Part shown: piece after piece, positions 51,872-61,587 of the stretch | Layout of the letters: each line of letters starts with the position of its first letter | Position numbering within the stretch: position 1 is the stretch's first letter | Assembly (NCBI RefSeq): GCF_042683045.1 | Contig: NZ_JBHUIT010000034.1 | Location: forward strand, 124,001-188,000 | From: Luteolibacter algae | GTDB lineage: Bacteria; Verrucomicrobiota; Verrucomicrobiia; Verrucomicrobiales; Akkermansiaceae | Length of the DNA stretch: 64,000 nucleotides | Reading direction: 5' to 3' | Position numbers and translations under genes: made by a program | The notes under the pieces: model-generated | Told to the model about the DNA's origin: nothing | Seen by the model: only the letters and a program-made list of their open reading frames with translations | The model's database searches: none

Positions 51872-53707
51872 TCAGCCTTTGATTTCCAACAACATTTGCG
51901 GATTGTTCGGGAATTTTTTGATGAAATACAACAAGCGCTCCATGGCTTCGTATGGACGGTGTCCGGAGAGACCGCGCCGGATCAAATGGATCTTATGCAA
52001 GGTGTGCTCCGGAAGTAAGAGTTCCTCCCTCCGGGTGCCCGATTTGAAGATATCGACCGCCGGGTAGATGTAGCTTTCGGCAATTTTACGGTCGAGCACT
52101 AGCTCCATATTGCCGGTGCCTTTGAATTCCATGAAAATAGCTTCGTCGGCACGGGAATTTGTCTGGATCAATGCGGTTGCCAGTATCGTGAGCGAGCCGG
52201 CCTCGCGGGTATTTCTTGCGGCAGCGAAAAGGCGGCGTGGAACTTCCAGTGCTCCAATGGTGATACCGCCGGAGCCAGTGGCACGGCCGCGGCCTTTATT
52301 GCCTTTGCCCATTCCCATATTGCCATTGTAGGCGCGGGCAAGACGGGTAATGGAGTCCATCAGGAGGAAGACATCTTTTCCGGCTTCCACCAGGCGCTTG
52401 GCACGCTCAATGGCGAGCTCTGCGATCCGGCAGTGATTCCGTGCCTGTTCGTCATTCGATGAAGCGTAGATTTCTGCGCCGGGTAATGCTCGCCGGAATT
52501 CCGTTACTTCTTCCGGGCGCTCATCGACGAGAAGGATCATCAGATGAATTTGCTCGTCGTATTTTTCGCGAATCGCTTCCGCCATGTGCAGGAGAAGCGT
52601 GGTTTTCCCGGATCGCGGTGGAGAGACAATAAGTCCCCGTTGACCCCGCCCCACAGGTGCCACGATATCGACAACCCGTGTGGTGTAGCGATCGGGAGTG
52701 GTCTCAAAAGAAATCCGTTTGTTGGGATTGACTGCTTTGAGTTCATCGAAATGAGGTAGGATTGCCGCTTCGTCGGGAAGCATTCCATTCACTTGGGAGA
52801 TTTCAACAAGCTGCGGCCCGCGGTTGCTACTTTGGTGGAAGCCGTGAAGCCACTGGCCGTGACGCAGTGAATGACGGCGGATAAGCTCCGGTGAGATGAA
52901 AATATCTTCCTTTGCCTGCTCGAAATTACTGTCTGCGAGCCGGAGGAAACCGAAACCTTTCGGCGTCATTTCAATAATTCCATCGGCCTCGATTTTCTCA
53001 CCGGTCAGGACCGTCGGCGAGCGGTCTTCCTGCTGGCGTTCCGGACGCGGAGATTCACGGCGATTATTCCGGGCATCCTGGTTCTGGTTGTTATCAGAAA
53101 AGTTATCGCGTCTCCGCTTGCGCTTTTCACGACGCTTCTTTGAGCGTGATTCGCGTTGCTCCTGGCCCTCGGGCGATCCCTGGGCACGATTTTCCTGCTG
53201 ATTGACCGGGCCGCCGCCGGGAACTCGTCCAATGCGGGGGGGATTCTGTTGGCGGAGTTCGTCCTGCCGGGCTTCACGGGCCTGCGGTGCGGGTGCTGCC
53301 GGAGCGGGAGGAGGCGAAAGTTCAATAGGTTTTGGAGCTTGAAGTGGTGCCGGAGCAGGGATCGAAGCCGGTTGTGGAGCTTGCGCAGTCGGTGCAGGCA
53401 CCTGTTGTGTCTTTTTCTCCAACGCTTTTGACTTGGCGGGAGCTTTTGGTCTCTTGGCGGCAGATTCTCCTTTAGGCTCCGCGGAAATAGCGGGCTCGGC
53501 TGCCTTCCTGGAAGCCGCTTTCTTTGCAGCGACTTTTTTTGCTGCCACTTTCTTAACGGCTTTTTTGGCAATTGCCTTTTTGGCCGCAACTTTTTTCACC
53601 GTAGTTTTTTTAGCGGTAGCCTTTTTTGCTGCGCTTTTGCGAGCTGGTTTCGCTTCGACTTCGGTAGAAGCTCGTTCAAAAAGTTCGTCGCTGGTATTTT
53701 TGCTCAT
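51872..53707 (-). CDS. rho: Rho transcription termination factor with long basic N-terminal extension
   Basis: Hexameric RNA helicase that ends transcription. 611 residues against about 420 in E. coli. Residues of about 15-65 are histone H1-like Ala/Lys repeats (KKVAAKK type), about 70-150 are Pro/Ala-rich, about 155-235 are Arg/Glu-rich; the canonical Rho follows: RNA-binding domain with DGIIEMTPKGFGFLR, P-loop PPRSGKTTLLLH, Walker B region with LLMDSITRLARAYN. The Q-loop after RAYN is altered: a Gly/Lys-rich stretch GNMGMGKGNKGRGRATGSGG replaces the usual short loop before the R-loop. Confidence 0.93.
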   Translation of the reverse strand: MSKNTSDELFERASTEVEAKPARKSAAKKATAKKTTVKKVAAKKAIAKKAVKKVAAKKVAAKKAASRKAAEPAISAEPKGESAAKRPKAPAKSKALEKKTQQVPAPTAQAPQPASIPAPAPLQAPKPIELSPPPAPAAPAPQAREARQDELRQQNPPRIGRVPGGGPVNQQENRAQGSPEGQEQRESRSKKRREKRKRRRDNFSDNNQNQDARNNRRESPRPERQQEDRSPTVLTGEKIEADGIIEMTPKGFGFLRLADSNFEQAKEDIFISPELIRRHSLRHGQWLHGFHQSSNRGPQLVEISQVNGMLPDEAAILPHFDELKAVNPNKRISFETTPDRYTTRVVDIVAPVGRGQRGLIVSPPRSGKTTLLLHMAEAIREKYDEQIHLMILLVDERPEEVTEFRRALPGAEIYASSNDEQARNHCRIAELAIERAKRLVEAGKDVFLLMDSITRLARAYNGNMGMGKGNKGRGRATGSGGITIGALEVPRRLFAAARNTREAGSLTILATALIQTNSRADEAIFMEFKGTGNMELVLDRKIAESYIYPAVDIFKSGTRREELLLPEHTLHKIHLIRRGLSGHRPYEAMERLLYFIKKFPNNPQMLLEIKG

Positions 53708-54022
53708 TAGGGAATTAATCGGGAAAATTGGTATTTTTGGGCTGTGGTGGGATTGGAATTATTTTCCGTCCATTCCCAAAAAGTCAGCGCAATAGATGGC
53801 AGCGGAGTCGGTTGTGCGAGACCTGGTCGATTGCAAAAGTGTGCAAAGGAACCGGCCTTGTAAGTCATCGACGATGGCTTTGTTATATTCGACCATGGAC
53901 CACTTGTGGTTACCGGCCATAGGGCTGTGAGTAGTTGTTTAGAGTAGTTGGGATGACGCACCGAAGATATGGAAATCCTCCGGAAGGCCTGAAAGGAGAC
54001 GGTTTAAGCAGAAATTTCCCAA

Positions 54023-54190
54023 ATGAAACATTCAACCAAAAGGCAGGAGGTGACGAGGGAGACGATTGCTTGTGCTGGCGGCCGAGGAGAATGTCCTGAG
54101 GCTGCCTACCGTCGTGTCAACGTCGGCAACATGATTGAGTGCGGAGGCTTTTGCAACCTTAAAAAAGCCCTCGCTCCAGGCCTGGATTGA
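54023..54190 (+). CDS. doubtful small cysteine-containing ORF (55 residues)
   Basis: ATG at 54023, stop at 54188. Four Cys at residues 17, 24, 40 and 44 in a basic protein, possibly a metal knuckle, but no family is recognised. There is no Shine-Dalgarno, though this is normal here. It overlaps the hairpin read on the other strand. It may be chance. Confidence 0.25.
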   Translation: MKHSTKRQEVTRETIACAGGRGECPEAAYRRVNVGNMIECGGFCNLKKALAPGLD

Positions 54191-54199
54191 CGGAGGGCC
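54161..54199 (-). terminator. intrinsic terminator-like hairpin (- strand)
   Basis: On the - strand, gccctc (opposite 54193-54198) pairs with gagggc (opposite 54167-54172), with a ccaggcctgg palindrome in the loop, followed by six T. It could stop antisense read-through towards rho from the - strand TPR gene region, or end an unseen short transcript. Confidence 0.5.
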
Positions 54200-54223
54200 A
54201 GGGAGGTGGGAGATTCCGGCCAA

Positions 54224-55171
54224 ATGAATCCGAATCAGCTCAGATACCTTATTTTTCCGATGGTTTTACCATTTTTGAGCGGATGTGAGAAAAGGCAACG
54301 GGAGATACCCAAGGCCGTGCCGTTGAGTGAGGACGGGAGTATGGAGCTAAAGCTGATGACGTTCAACCTCCGCTATGAAAACGCAGAGGAAGTGGGCCGG
54401 CGGGCATGGTCCGAGCGGGTTGTGGGAATTGTAGGGAGCATCCGCGAACAGAAACCTGATATCCTTGGTATACAGGAAGGTTTGCACGGGCAAGTGGCCG
54501 ATCTGAGAATTTCCCTTCCCGATTATGCGTTTTCGGGTGTCGGTCGTGATGACGGCAAGCGCTCGGGCGAGTATGCTGGAATTTTTTTCAACAAGGACCG
54601 TTTTGAGAAAGATGATGGAAGGAGTGGAATGGTCTGGCTGTCTGATACTCCGGAAGTTCCCGGCAGTAAAAGCTGGGGAAACCGGATCCCGAGGATCGCC
54701 ACATGGGTCCTGCTGACGGATCGCTCCAGCGGGCAACGATTTTGGGCAATCAATATGCATCTGGACCACAAGAGCCAGGTCTCACGTGAGAAGGGTGTGC
54801 GGCTGATGGCTAGGAAACTATCGGAGATGAACTCTTCCCGGGATCCGGTCGTCTGGATGGGCGATTTCAATGCAGTCGAGAACAATCAGGCACTTCGGTT
54901 TCTTTCGGGCAAAAGCTCGGAGATTGAGAAAGTATCGGATTTCCCGGACTTGCGGGAGACCTTTGCCGCGCTCCACCCGAACGAGTCAAAGCGCGGGACC
55001 TTGCACTTCTGGATGAGTGATCCGAACCGCCAGTGGAAAGTGGATCATATTTTTGTTTCGAAAGAAGCGAGTGTCCTGGAGGCGAAAATTGTCAGAAGCG
55101 GTGAACCCTACCTTTCGGATCATTTTCCGGTTACCGCAAGGGTTAGGTTCCCCCCTAGGGCTGCCAGATGA
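54224..55171 (+). CDS. endonuclease/exonuclease/phosphatase family lipoprotein
   Basis: A 315-residue lipoprotein from the ATG at 54224: short signal with a good lipobox (LSGC), then the EEP domain: TFNLRYENAEE, the metal Glu in GIQEGLHGQV, WAINMHLDHKS, WMGDFNAVENN, and the C-terminal VDHIFVSKE and SDHFPV with the catalytic His. A GTG 18 bases earlier is possible. It would act at the outer membrane on a phosphodiester or phosphomonoester; the exact substrate is unknown. It meets the - strand TPR gene end to end with 17 bases of overlap. Confidence 0.85.
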   Translation: MNPNQLRYLIFPMVLPFLSGCEKRQREIPKAVPLSEDGSMELKLMTFNLRYENAEEVGRRAWSERVVGIVGSIREQKPDILGIQEGLHGQVADLRISLPDYAFSGVGRDDGKRSGEYAGIFFNKDRFEKDDGRSGMVWLSDTPEVPGSKSWGNRIPRIATWVLLTDRSSGQRFWAINMHLDHKSQVSREKGVRLMARKLSEMNSSRDPVVWMGDFNAVENNQALRFLSGKSSEIEKVSDFPDLRETFAALHPNESKRGTLHFWMSDPNRQWKVDHIFVSKEASVLEAKIVRSGEPYLSDHFPVTARVRFPPRAAR

Positions 55172-57344
55172 GTTGACGCAGCGAGGCCTTCAGCGGCTCC
55201 GGCCAGGGTAATTTTTCAATCGTTGCCGGATCGGCCCATTCCGGTGTGATGGCCTTCAATTGCTCCAAGTAGCCGTAGGCCTTTTCGATTTCACCGCCTT
55301 GGGTATAGGCGATTGCGAGTAAGGCGGTGGTGTTCTCGATTTCGGCTGGAGGCAGGCCTAATTTCACCGCCTTTTCGAGGTAGTCCAGTCCTTCGGTCGG
55401 GTGATCGGTCAGGAGAGCGATCCAGCCGGCGCGGATCGCGAAAAGCGGATCATTTGGAAAACGAAATATGCCGGTATTCAGGATTTCGATGGCCTGGCGT
55501 GGATCGCCATTTTCAAAAGCCGTATATGCAGCTTCCGCATAGTCTGTGGAAAAATGTTCAGATTCATGCTCTTGACTGATGAGATCGATCCATGCCCGGT
55601 GGGCTGCCGGGTAGTCACCAAGGCTGGTGTGGGCTATCGCCTGCACCCGTAAAACGGCTGAGCGGAGTGCTCCGTATCGACCCGCAATCTCCGCAAGCTG
55701 TAGTGAAGCACCGGCGTGCCCGGTATCTGCGGAAAGCTTCTCTGCCGCAGCCAAGGCGGATGCCGCCAAGTTTGGCTTGCCGAGCTTGATTAGATTTTCC
55801 CGATCCAATAATTCTGCCACAAATTCCTGGATTTCTTCTTCAGCCGCGCCTTCGGGAAGCTTCATCGAGGCGAGATCCGCTGATTTTTGCTGAATCAACT
55901 TGCTGAAAATTGGTGAAAAATCCGGCGACTCATAAGGATATAGATCATTTTCAAAAGGGATTTTCCGATAGTCCACGGCCCCGGGATTGAAAGGCTGTCT
56001 TGCCAATACTTCCAGCGCTGGCGGTAGCTGCTTTGCATAATGTATGCACAGATCGATGAGTTGCGCGTCTTGTTTCTCAAGAGCGAGATACAGCGCGGTA
56101 GCAAGTGGTAGCCCTTCGGGCGCGGATTCGATCACCGCCCGGATGGCTTTCGAATCACCACTGGCAAACGTTCTTTTGACAATCTCTTCATGGGCGAGCA
56201 CAGCAGACGATATTTGCGGGAAATCGTGGGGGAAGGCAGCGGCCAAACGATGTCGTATCGCATCGTCCGCCGTATATATTGTGTAGCTTTCAGGTAGGTT
56301 CTTACCTTCGATTCCTTGCAATTCGTTCAATCGGTCCGGCGCGGGTATTGCCTCCGGTAATTGCGATGATGGGTCGATCCGGAATCCGCATGCTGCTGAG
56401 AGTAAACGCTCAGGAGCTTTTCCGGGTAGTTTCAAACGAATGAGGTGGGTGACCGTATTTTCTGATATGGAAAATGGAGAAGACGGGAGAGGAGAAAGGT
56501 GATGGAAAGCTATCGTGTCGTGTTCGACATCGCCCCGCAGAGGAATCGAGAGTCTTTGACGATTTTCAAGAGTGATCTTCAGAACGGTCTGGTCGAAGAT
56601 GGCGGATACAGGTTTTGGAAATGCCGATAATGTTTCTCTGCGCAAAATTTCCCCGGTAGCTGTGTCCCGGATATTCCAGGTGATCGTCTTCCCGTCAGAG
56701 ATAGGATTCGCGAGCAGTAAGGAATTCGCCGAGAAAGTCTGCAGTGTTGATGAATCGGGGATTTGAGGTAAGCCTCCGAGATTTGCGATTGGTTTGAGGG
56801 TTGCCGCGCTGCAGAGGAGATTTGTATCTCCACGCGAGACCAGGAGATAGCGGGAATCCGGAGAGAGCCGAAGGGGACCGATGGTGTCTGCCTTGGTGGG
56901 AAAAAGGATCGCGCCGATCAATGGACGGGGCTTCAGGTCCCAGCGAACAACTGTTGGATACTTTCCACCCAATGCGACAAAGACAGATTCCGATCGATTA
57001 CCGACTACATCAGCAACCGGATAAGGATGCCGCAGCTCGTAGGTGGGAACGGGGAATCCGGATTTCGATGAAATTTCATCAAGCAGCTGTTCCGTGATTT
57101 CAGATGGATGATTCTTCAGCGACTCCAGCAAATACGCGGTCGCTTTTCCAGGCTCTCCCTCTTGGAGGTGCAAGCGGGCCAGGTTCTGCTGTGCGGCGCC
57201 GAGGCTCGAGAAATCCGGAATTGTCGTTTTCCGGGAATGGGTGGCTGTTTGTGGCTGGGAAGGAGGCTTTTGCCGCGCGGTCTGCGGGTGTTTTTCACAC
57301 GCAGCGAGGCTCACGCAAAGAATGGCTAGAACTTCAAATTTCAA
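55155..57344 (-). CDS. TPR-containing lipoprotein of unknown function
   Basis: A 729-residue lipoprotein (signal MKFEVLAILCVSLAAC with lipobox LAAC). An N-terminal helical part with a single TPR-like unit (AAQQNLARLHLQEGEPGKATAYLLESL) precedes a beta-propeller-like middle (about 100-330, WD/PQQ-type strands), then a helical C-terminal half with TPR motifs such as NGDPRQAIEILNTGIFRFPNDPLFAIRAG. Function unknown; a scaffold role is likely. Confidence 0.75.
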   Translation of the reverse strand: MKFEVLAILCVSLAACEKHPQTARQKPPSQPQTATHSRKTTIPDFSSLGAAQQNLARLHLQEGEPGKATAYLLESLKNHPSEITEQLLDEISSKSGFPVPTYELRHPYPVADVVGNRSESVFVALGGKYPTVVRWDLKPRPLIGAILFPTKADTIGPLRLSPDSRYLLVSRGDTNLLCSAATLKPIANLGGLPQIPDSSTLQTFSANSLLLANPISDGKTITWNIRDTATGEILRRETLSAFPKPVSAIFDQTVLKITLENRQRLSIPLRGDVEHDTIAFHHLSPLPSSPFSISENTVTHLIRLKLPGKAPERLLSAACGFRIDPSSQLPEAIPAPDRLNELQGIEGKNLPESYTIYTADDAIRHRLAAAFPHDFPQISSAVLAHEEIVKRTFASGDSKAIRAVIESAPEGLPLATALYLALEKQDAQLIDLCIHYAKQLPPALEVLARQPFNPGAVDYRKIPFENDLYPYESPDFSPIFSKLIQQKSADLASMKLPEGAAEEEIQEFVAELLDRENLIKLGKPNLAASALAAAEKLSADTGHAGASLQLAEIAGRYGALRSAVLRVQAIAHTSLGDYPAAHRAWIDLISQEHESEHFSTDYAEAAYTAFENGDPRQAIEILNTGIFRFPNDPLFAIRAGWIALLTDHPTEGLDYLEKAVKLGLPPAEIENTTALLAIAYTQGGEIEKAYGYLEQLKAITPEWADPATIEKLPWPEPLKASLRQLIWQP

Positions 57345-57411
57345 AACAGCGATTTGATCAATGAATGCCGCGGCGGTGACGATTTGCCGCTAAATTCCCG
57401 ACGATGTCCGC

Positions 57412-59994
57412 TCACACCAGGGTTCCTTCCGTGACGCCCAGCTTCTCGGTAGCATGGATCTCATCCAGCAACTGATCGGCAGTGATTCTACCAGCGAGCA
57501 GATCCTGATATGCTTGAATCGTGGAAATGGCGTCTTCCCTATCCTCATCAAGGAGCTCAATGCGGTAGTTTTTCAACCCGGAGCTGAGAAGTTGATGGAA
57601 GAAGCGGGCACCGGTTTGAGCGCGTCCGTTGAACAACGTATTGCGGCAGCCGACATCTGCCTGGAGACGATGAAGTTGTCCCACACGGTCCCGAAGGTGG
57701 ACAGCATGCTTTTCACAGGGTCTACCACAATCCTTGTAAGTGGTGCCGGAGCTCAGGAAGGTGCAGAAGACACAATGCTCCATATGAAACATGGGCATGT
57801 GCTGATGCAAAGTTAGCTCCAGCCAATTTGCAGGGGTTTTGGCGATGAGCTGCAGCACCTGCGTGATATTGAGGTCATAGGAAATCGTCAGCCGATCCAG
57901 GTTCGCGGATTCCTTGAGGATCTTAGCGGTTAGTGGATTGGCGGCATTGAGTGAGAAATCACCGATTTTGATAAGATCCGTGCGGTCCCGATAATGATGA
58001 AGCGCGGCGAGATTGCGCAGTAGCAGCCCGTCGGGTCCGGCTCGTTCGATGAGTTTCAAATACCCAGTTTCACCGGTTTTAATGATCCGCGGAGTCGCTA
58101 GAATGATGGCGGATTCCGCTCCTGAAGAGTCGCGCATCGCGATGGCATCCTTGTAGCGGCGGGGATCCTCAAAATCACAATAAATTTGCCCTACGCCCGA
58201 TTCCAAGGCTGCTTCCAGCTGGGGTAGGGAACGTGTCAGAACGCTGAGTGCAGGGGTGGAGACCGTCCGTTCGGTTTCGGTCAGGGCAGGGAGGAAATCT
58301 TTTGCCGTTGCGTTGGTTTGACGAACTTTCACGGTAGGTTTCTTCGCCTCCAATGCGGCGACAAGATCTCTCCGGACCTGGTTCAAGGCGGAAATCGCTA
58401 GATGGCAATCACCGACAAGCCGATTATCGAGGCTATTGAGAGCGTATGGCGTATCACCCAGACGGGAAAGCTGCGCGATGAGGGTTTCGGTGGCCAGGGG
58501 GCGGTTCTGCGCTTCTGATAGATCGACAGCCGTTTTGCATTCCACACCATTAGTGGAAACGCTAAGTGGCTGGCCGGGGCAACCGGTGACGGTAAGATCC
58601 AGTGGAGTCTTTTTGATAGCAGGTTTTGCGGTCTGCCAGAATTTACGAATGGATGATTCCAAGGCTGGATCCGAAGTCTTATAGAGAGTTACGCCCGGGC
58701 GGATCCGGTCGAAATTGATTCCTGAAAAGTTGCGGTGGAAGATGATTCGATCATTCTCGATTTTCCAGATTGCGGCGCCCTGCTCCAAATCCCGGTTTTC
58801 GCCCGCATCGAAGACGACTCCATCGCCGGCCTTCAGGGGAGGTGTTTGCCGGGAGGGCGGCACATCAAGCCTGATCCAGCCGTTTTGTGCCTCAATGATC
58901 GTCCCAAGAAATGGTCCACGTTTTTTTCCGAATTTCCCATGGGTGAGATACGGATGGTTGGTCCCGGCCAGCCAGCCAGTCGTGAGGCCCCGGGAGAAAG
59001 TCATCTCAAGCTCGTATTTGTCCGTTGCTGTGACAGGAGGTAGTGCTTCTGTTCCGGTGGTCTGGGCCATCGCCGCATCAATCGCCTTCCGATAGACACG
59101 TGTTACCGCCGCGACGTATTCCGGGGTTTTGAGTCTTCCTTCGATTTTGAAGGACTTCACACCTGCCTTGATTAGTCCCGGAATCAGATCGACAGCGGCA
59201 AGATCCTGCGGGGAAAGAAGATAGCGGTGCTCTCCCATGTCCTTGGTTTCCCCGTCAACGACCAACTCGTAGGGCATGCGGCAGGCTTGTGCACATTCAC
59301 CACGGTTGGCGGACCGTTGGCCCAGAGACTCGGAAGTCAGACACTGGCCGGAGTAGGCGACGCACAGAGCGCCATGAACAAAAACCTCCAGTGGCGTTTT
59401 TACGTCCACAGAGGCGAAGCGCTCAATTTCACCAAGCGAAAGCTCACGCGAAAGCACAGCGCGCTCCATCGGAAAAATTGTCTCGAGAAATGACAGGCCT
59501 TCCGGCGAAGTGATGGTCATCTGCGTCGATGCATGAAGCTCGACATCCGGAGCAATCGCCCGCGCCATCTTGGCCAATCCCAGATCCTGGATGATCAATG
59601 CATCGCCACCCGCCGCCGCAATAAGCCGGAGCTGCTGCTCGGCGGCTTCGATTTCCTCGGTAAAGATCAAGGTGTTCATCGCAATGAATCCTTTCACGCC
59701 GTGCTTGTGAAGATATTCCATGAGCTCCGGGAGGTCTTCTTCCGAGAAATTATCGGCACGTAGGCGCGCATTGAACTTAGGCAGTCCGAAGAAGATTGCA
59801 TTTGCTCCTGCAGCGACAGCCGCACGGGCGCAATCCCAGTTGCCAGCGGGAGAAAGAAGTTCGGGCTCGTTATCGAATGGAAGGCTCAAAGGTGTGAAGC
59901 TGGTGAAATGTTTTGCTGTCGACCGCGATGCGTGGTCGGTCAGGAGAGGCGGAGATACACGCAAAGAATTAATGGAAATCAAGCTTTTGCGCAA
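57412..59994 (-). CDS. peptidase U32 family protein with DUF3656 (RlhA-like)
   Basis: An 860-residue protein if read from a TTG at 59994; the true start is unclear as no ATG precedes the conserved part, which begins PELLSPAGNWDCARAAVAAGANAIFFG. It has the U32 core with the Cys-rich segment GQCLTSESLGQRSANRGECAQACRMPY, DLAAVDLIPGLIKAGVKSFKIEGR, and a long C-terminal half with HMPMFHMEHCVFC and CGRPCEKH Cys residues. Relatives (RlhA, TrhP) act in RNA hydroxylation rather than as peptidases, so the peptidase name is probably misleading. Confidence 0.88.
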   Translation of the reverse strand: MRKSLISINSLRVSPPLLTDHASRSTAKHFTSFTPLSLPFDNEPELLSPAGNWDCARAAVAAGANAIFFGLPKFNARLRADNFSEEDLPELMEYLHKHGVKGFIAMNTLIFTEEIEAAEQQLRLIAAAGGDALIIQDLGLAKMARAIAPDVELHASTQMTITSPEGLSFLETIFPMERAVLSRELSLGEIERFASVDVKTPLEVFVHGALCVAYSGQCLTSESLGQRSANRGECAQACRMPYELVVDGETKDMGEHRYLLSPQDLAAVDLIPGLIKAGVKSFKIEGRLKTPEYVAAVTRVYRKAIDAAMAQTTGTEALPPVTATDKYELEMTFSRGLTTGWLAGTNHPYLTHGKFGKKRGPFLGTIIEAQNGWIRLDVPPSRQTPPLKAGDGVVFDAGENRDLEQGAAIWKIENDRIIFHRNFSGINFDRIRPGVTLYKTSDPALESSIRKFWQTAKPAIKKTPLDLTVTGCPGQPLSVSTNGVECKTAVDLSEAQNRPLATETLIAQLSRLGDTPYALNSLDNRLVGDCHLAISALNQVRRDLVAALEAKKPTVKVRQTNATAKDFLPALTETERTVSTPALSVLTRSLPQLEAALESGVGQIYCDFEDPRRYKDAIAMRDSSGAESAIILATPRIIKTGETGYLKLIERAGPDGLLLRNLAALHHYRDRTDLIKIGDFSLNAANPLTAKILKESANLDRLTISYDLNITQVLQLIAKTPANWLELTLHQHMPMFHMEHCVFCTFLSSGTTYKDCGRPCEKHAVHLRDRVGQLHRLQADVGCRNTLFNGRAQTGARFFHQLLSSGLKNYRIELLDEDREDAISTIQAYQDLLAGRITADQLLDEIHATEKLGVTEGTLV

Positions 59995-60040
59995 CTGTCA
60001 TGAATTGATGGGGTTATGTATCGGGTAGAGGAGATTTTTT

Positions 60041-61549
60041 ATGTTACCGAAAGCGACAGGCACTTGGACAAAAGCGGAGGCGAGACATCTGTTGAATCGT
60101 GCGGGATTCGGCGGATCGCCAGATGAGATTTCCCGGTTCCACGCGCTCGGGCGGGAGGCGGCAGTGGACGTATTGCTGAATCCGGAGGAAAGCATCAAGG
60201 CGTTCCCAATGCCTGAATGGGCGGACCTGGAGAGCGCATTGGCAAAAAGCCACGAGCACTTGGTGGAACGGCAGGAAATGATGGAAAAAATTAAAACCCT
60301 TCCATCGGATGAAGGTGCAAAGCTGCGGCGCATGATTCAGGGGGAACGTCAAAAAGAAGTCCGCAGGCAGGGAATAGAGGCCCAGGGTTGGTGGTTTCGA
60401 CGGATGTTGAGGACGCAGGCCCCACTACGGGAAAAAATGACCTTGTTCTGGCACGATCACTTCGCGACATCGGCCCAGAAAGTCAGGGAGCCGATGTTTC
60501 TGATGAATCAAAATGCACTTTTCCGGGAACATGCGACCGGCAATTTCCGTGATCTCACACAGGCAATCGTCCGTGACCCGGCGATGATGCTCTATCTCGA
60601 TCTACCACGATCAAGCAGGGAGAAACCGAATGAGAATTTCGCCCGCGAGGTGATGGAGTTGTTCACCCTCGGGGAGGGAAATTATACGGAAACCGATGTG
60701 CGTGAGGCTGCCCGGGCCTTTACCGGATACGTGCTGAACCGGCGCACCGGGGAGGTGACCCAGAATGTGACAAGATGGGATGGTAGCGAAAAAACTCTCT
60801 TTGGACGGAGTGGCAGATTCAATGGGACCGATGTGGTGAAGCTGATCTTCAGAAAAGACGAGTGCGCGAATTTCATGGCGGGGAAACTGTGGGAGTTTTT
60901 CGTGTATGAAAATCCCGGACCGACGATCCAGATCAGCTTGGGTGATTCTCTGCGGAAAAACGATTATGAAATCGCTCCAGTGCTGCGTGAGATCTTTCTC
61001 TCGGAAGAATTTTATCGTGAAAATTCAAGAGCTGTGCAGATCAAAAGTCCCATACAATATCTGGTGCAGATGCTCAAGGAACTGGAACTGGAAGAACCTC
61101 CGCCAAGCCTCCCGATTCTCGGGCAGACCCAGCTCGGGCAGCAGCTTTTTATGCCTCCGAATGTTGCGGGTTGGGACTGGGGGAAGGCGTGGATCAATAC
61201 AAATACACTGCTGGCCCGCTATAACCTGGCGGGGATGGTGACCAAAGGCGGACTGGGCGATAACCGGACCGGAAAGATGCGGCTCGGGAAAATGAGGGGG
61301 CGCCGGAGCAGACAAGGAAAATCGACTGCACCAGATTATGCCTCCCTTGTCGCAGAGCGCGATCGCCAGGATGTCAGCAGGCTTGTCGATGGCTTGATTG
61401 GCCGATTCTTCAGTATGCCGATTCCGGAAAAAGCCAGAACGTCATTTATCGAATATGCGGAAGAAAAAAGGGGGGTGGCTTTCACCGATACCGAGCTTGG
61501 CGAACTCTGCCACCTGATGCTGAGCACACCCTATTACCAGCTCTGCTAA
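60041..61549 (+). CDS. DUF1800 domain protein
   Basis: A 502-residue protein of the DUF1800 family: N-terminal HLLNRAGFGGSPDEI, WWFRRMLRTQAPLREKMTLFWHDHFATS, LPRSSREKPNENFAREVMELFTLGEGNYTE and PPNVAGWDWGKAWINTN. Function is unknown; it nearly always pairs with DUF1501, as here. No signal peptide is evident. It is one of the genes here with a clear ribosome-binding site (gaggag at 60031-60036). Confidence 0.88.
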   Translation: MLPKATGTWTKAEARHLLNRAGFGGSPDEISRFHALGREAAVDVLLNPEESIKAFPMPEWADLESALAKSHEHLVERQEMMEKIKTLPSDEGAKLRRMIQGERQKEVRRQGIEAQGWWFRRMLRTQAPLREKMTLFWHDHFATSAQKVREPMFLMNQNALFREHATGNFRDLTQAIVRDPAMMLYLDLPRSSREKPNENFAREVMELFTLGEGNYTETDVREAARAFTGYVLNRRTGEVTQNVTRWDGSEKTLFGRSGRFNGTDVVKLIFRKDECANFMAGKLWEFFVYENPGPTIQISLGDSLRKNDYEIAPVLREIFLSEEFYRENSRAVQIKSPIQYLVQMLKELELEEPPPSLPILGQTQLGQQLFMPPNVAGWDWGKAWINTNTLLARYNLAGMVTKGGLGDNRTGKMRLGKMRGRRSRQGKSTAPDYASLVAERDRQDVSRLVDGLIGRFFSMPIPEKARTSFIEYAEEKRGVAFTDTELGELCHLMLSTPYYQLC

Positions 61550-61587
61550 GATAGGCGGAGAGCTGAACTTTTATTGGAAATAATTTT

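Larger units (their letters stand above)
53708..54222. other. 515-base interval with no firm gene
   Basis: Between rho and the phosphatase lipoprotein. It must contain the rho promoter on the - strand. I find one doubtful 55-codon ORF on + (54023-54190) and a terminator-like hairpin on - (54161-54199). Attempts to read it as RNase P RNA, tmRNA, SRP RNA or a known riboswitch failed. Other frames of 60-84 codons here have no protein-like composition. Confidence 0.6.

Noticed and set aside
53707..53961. 84-codon - strand frame just upstream of rho
   Set aside because: Poor composition, no recognisable motif; more likely the rho leader.
53900..54200. A structural RNA such as RNase P RNA or tmRNA
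   Set aside because: The hallmark conserved blocks (for example GAGGAAAGTCC of RNase P, the tRNA-like end and tag of tmRNA) are not present.
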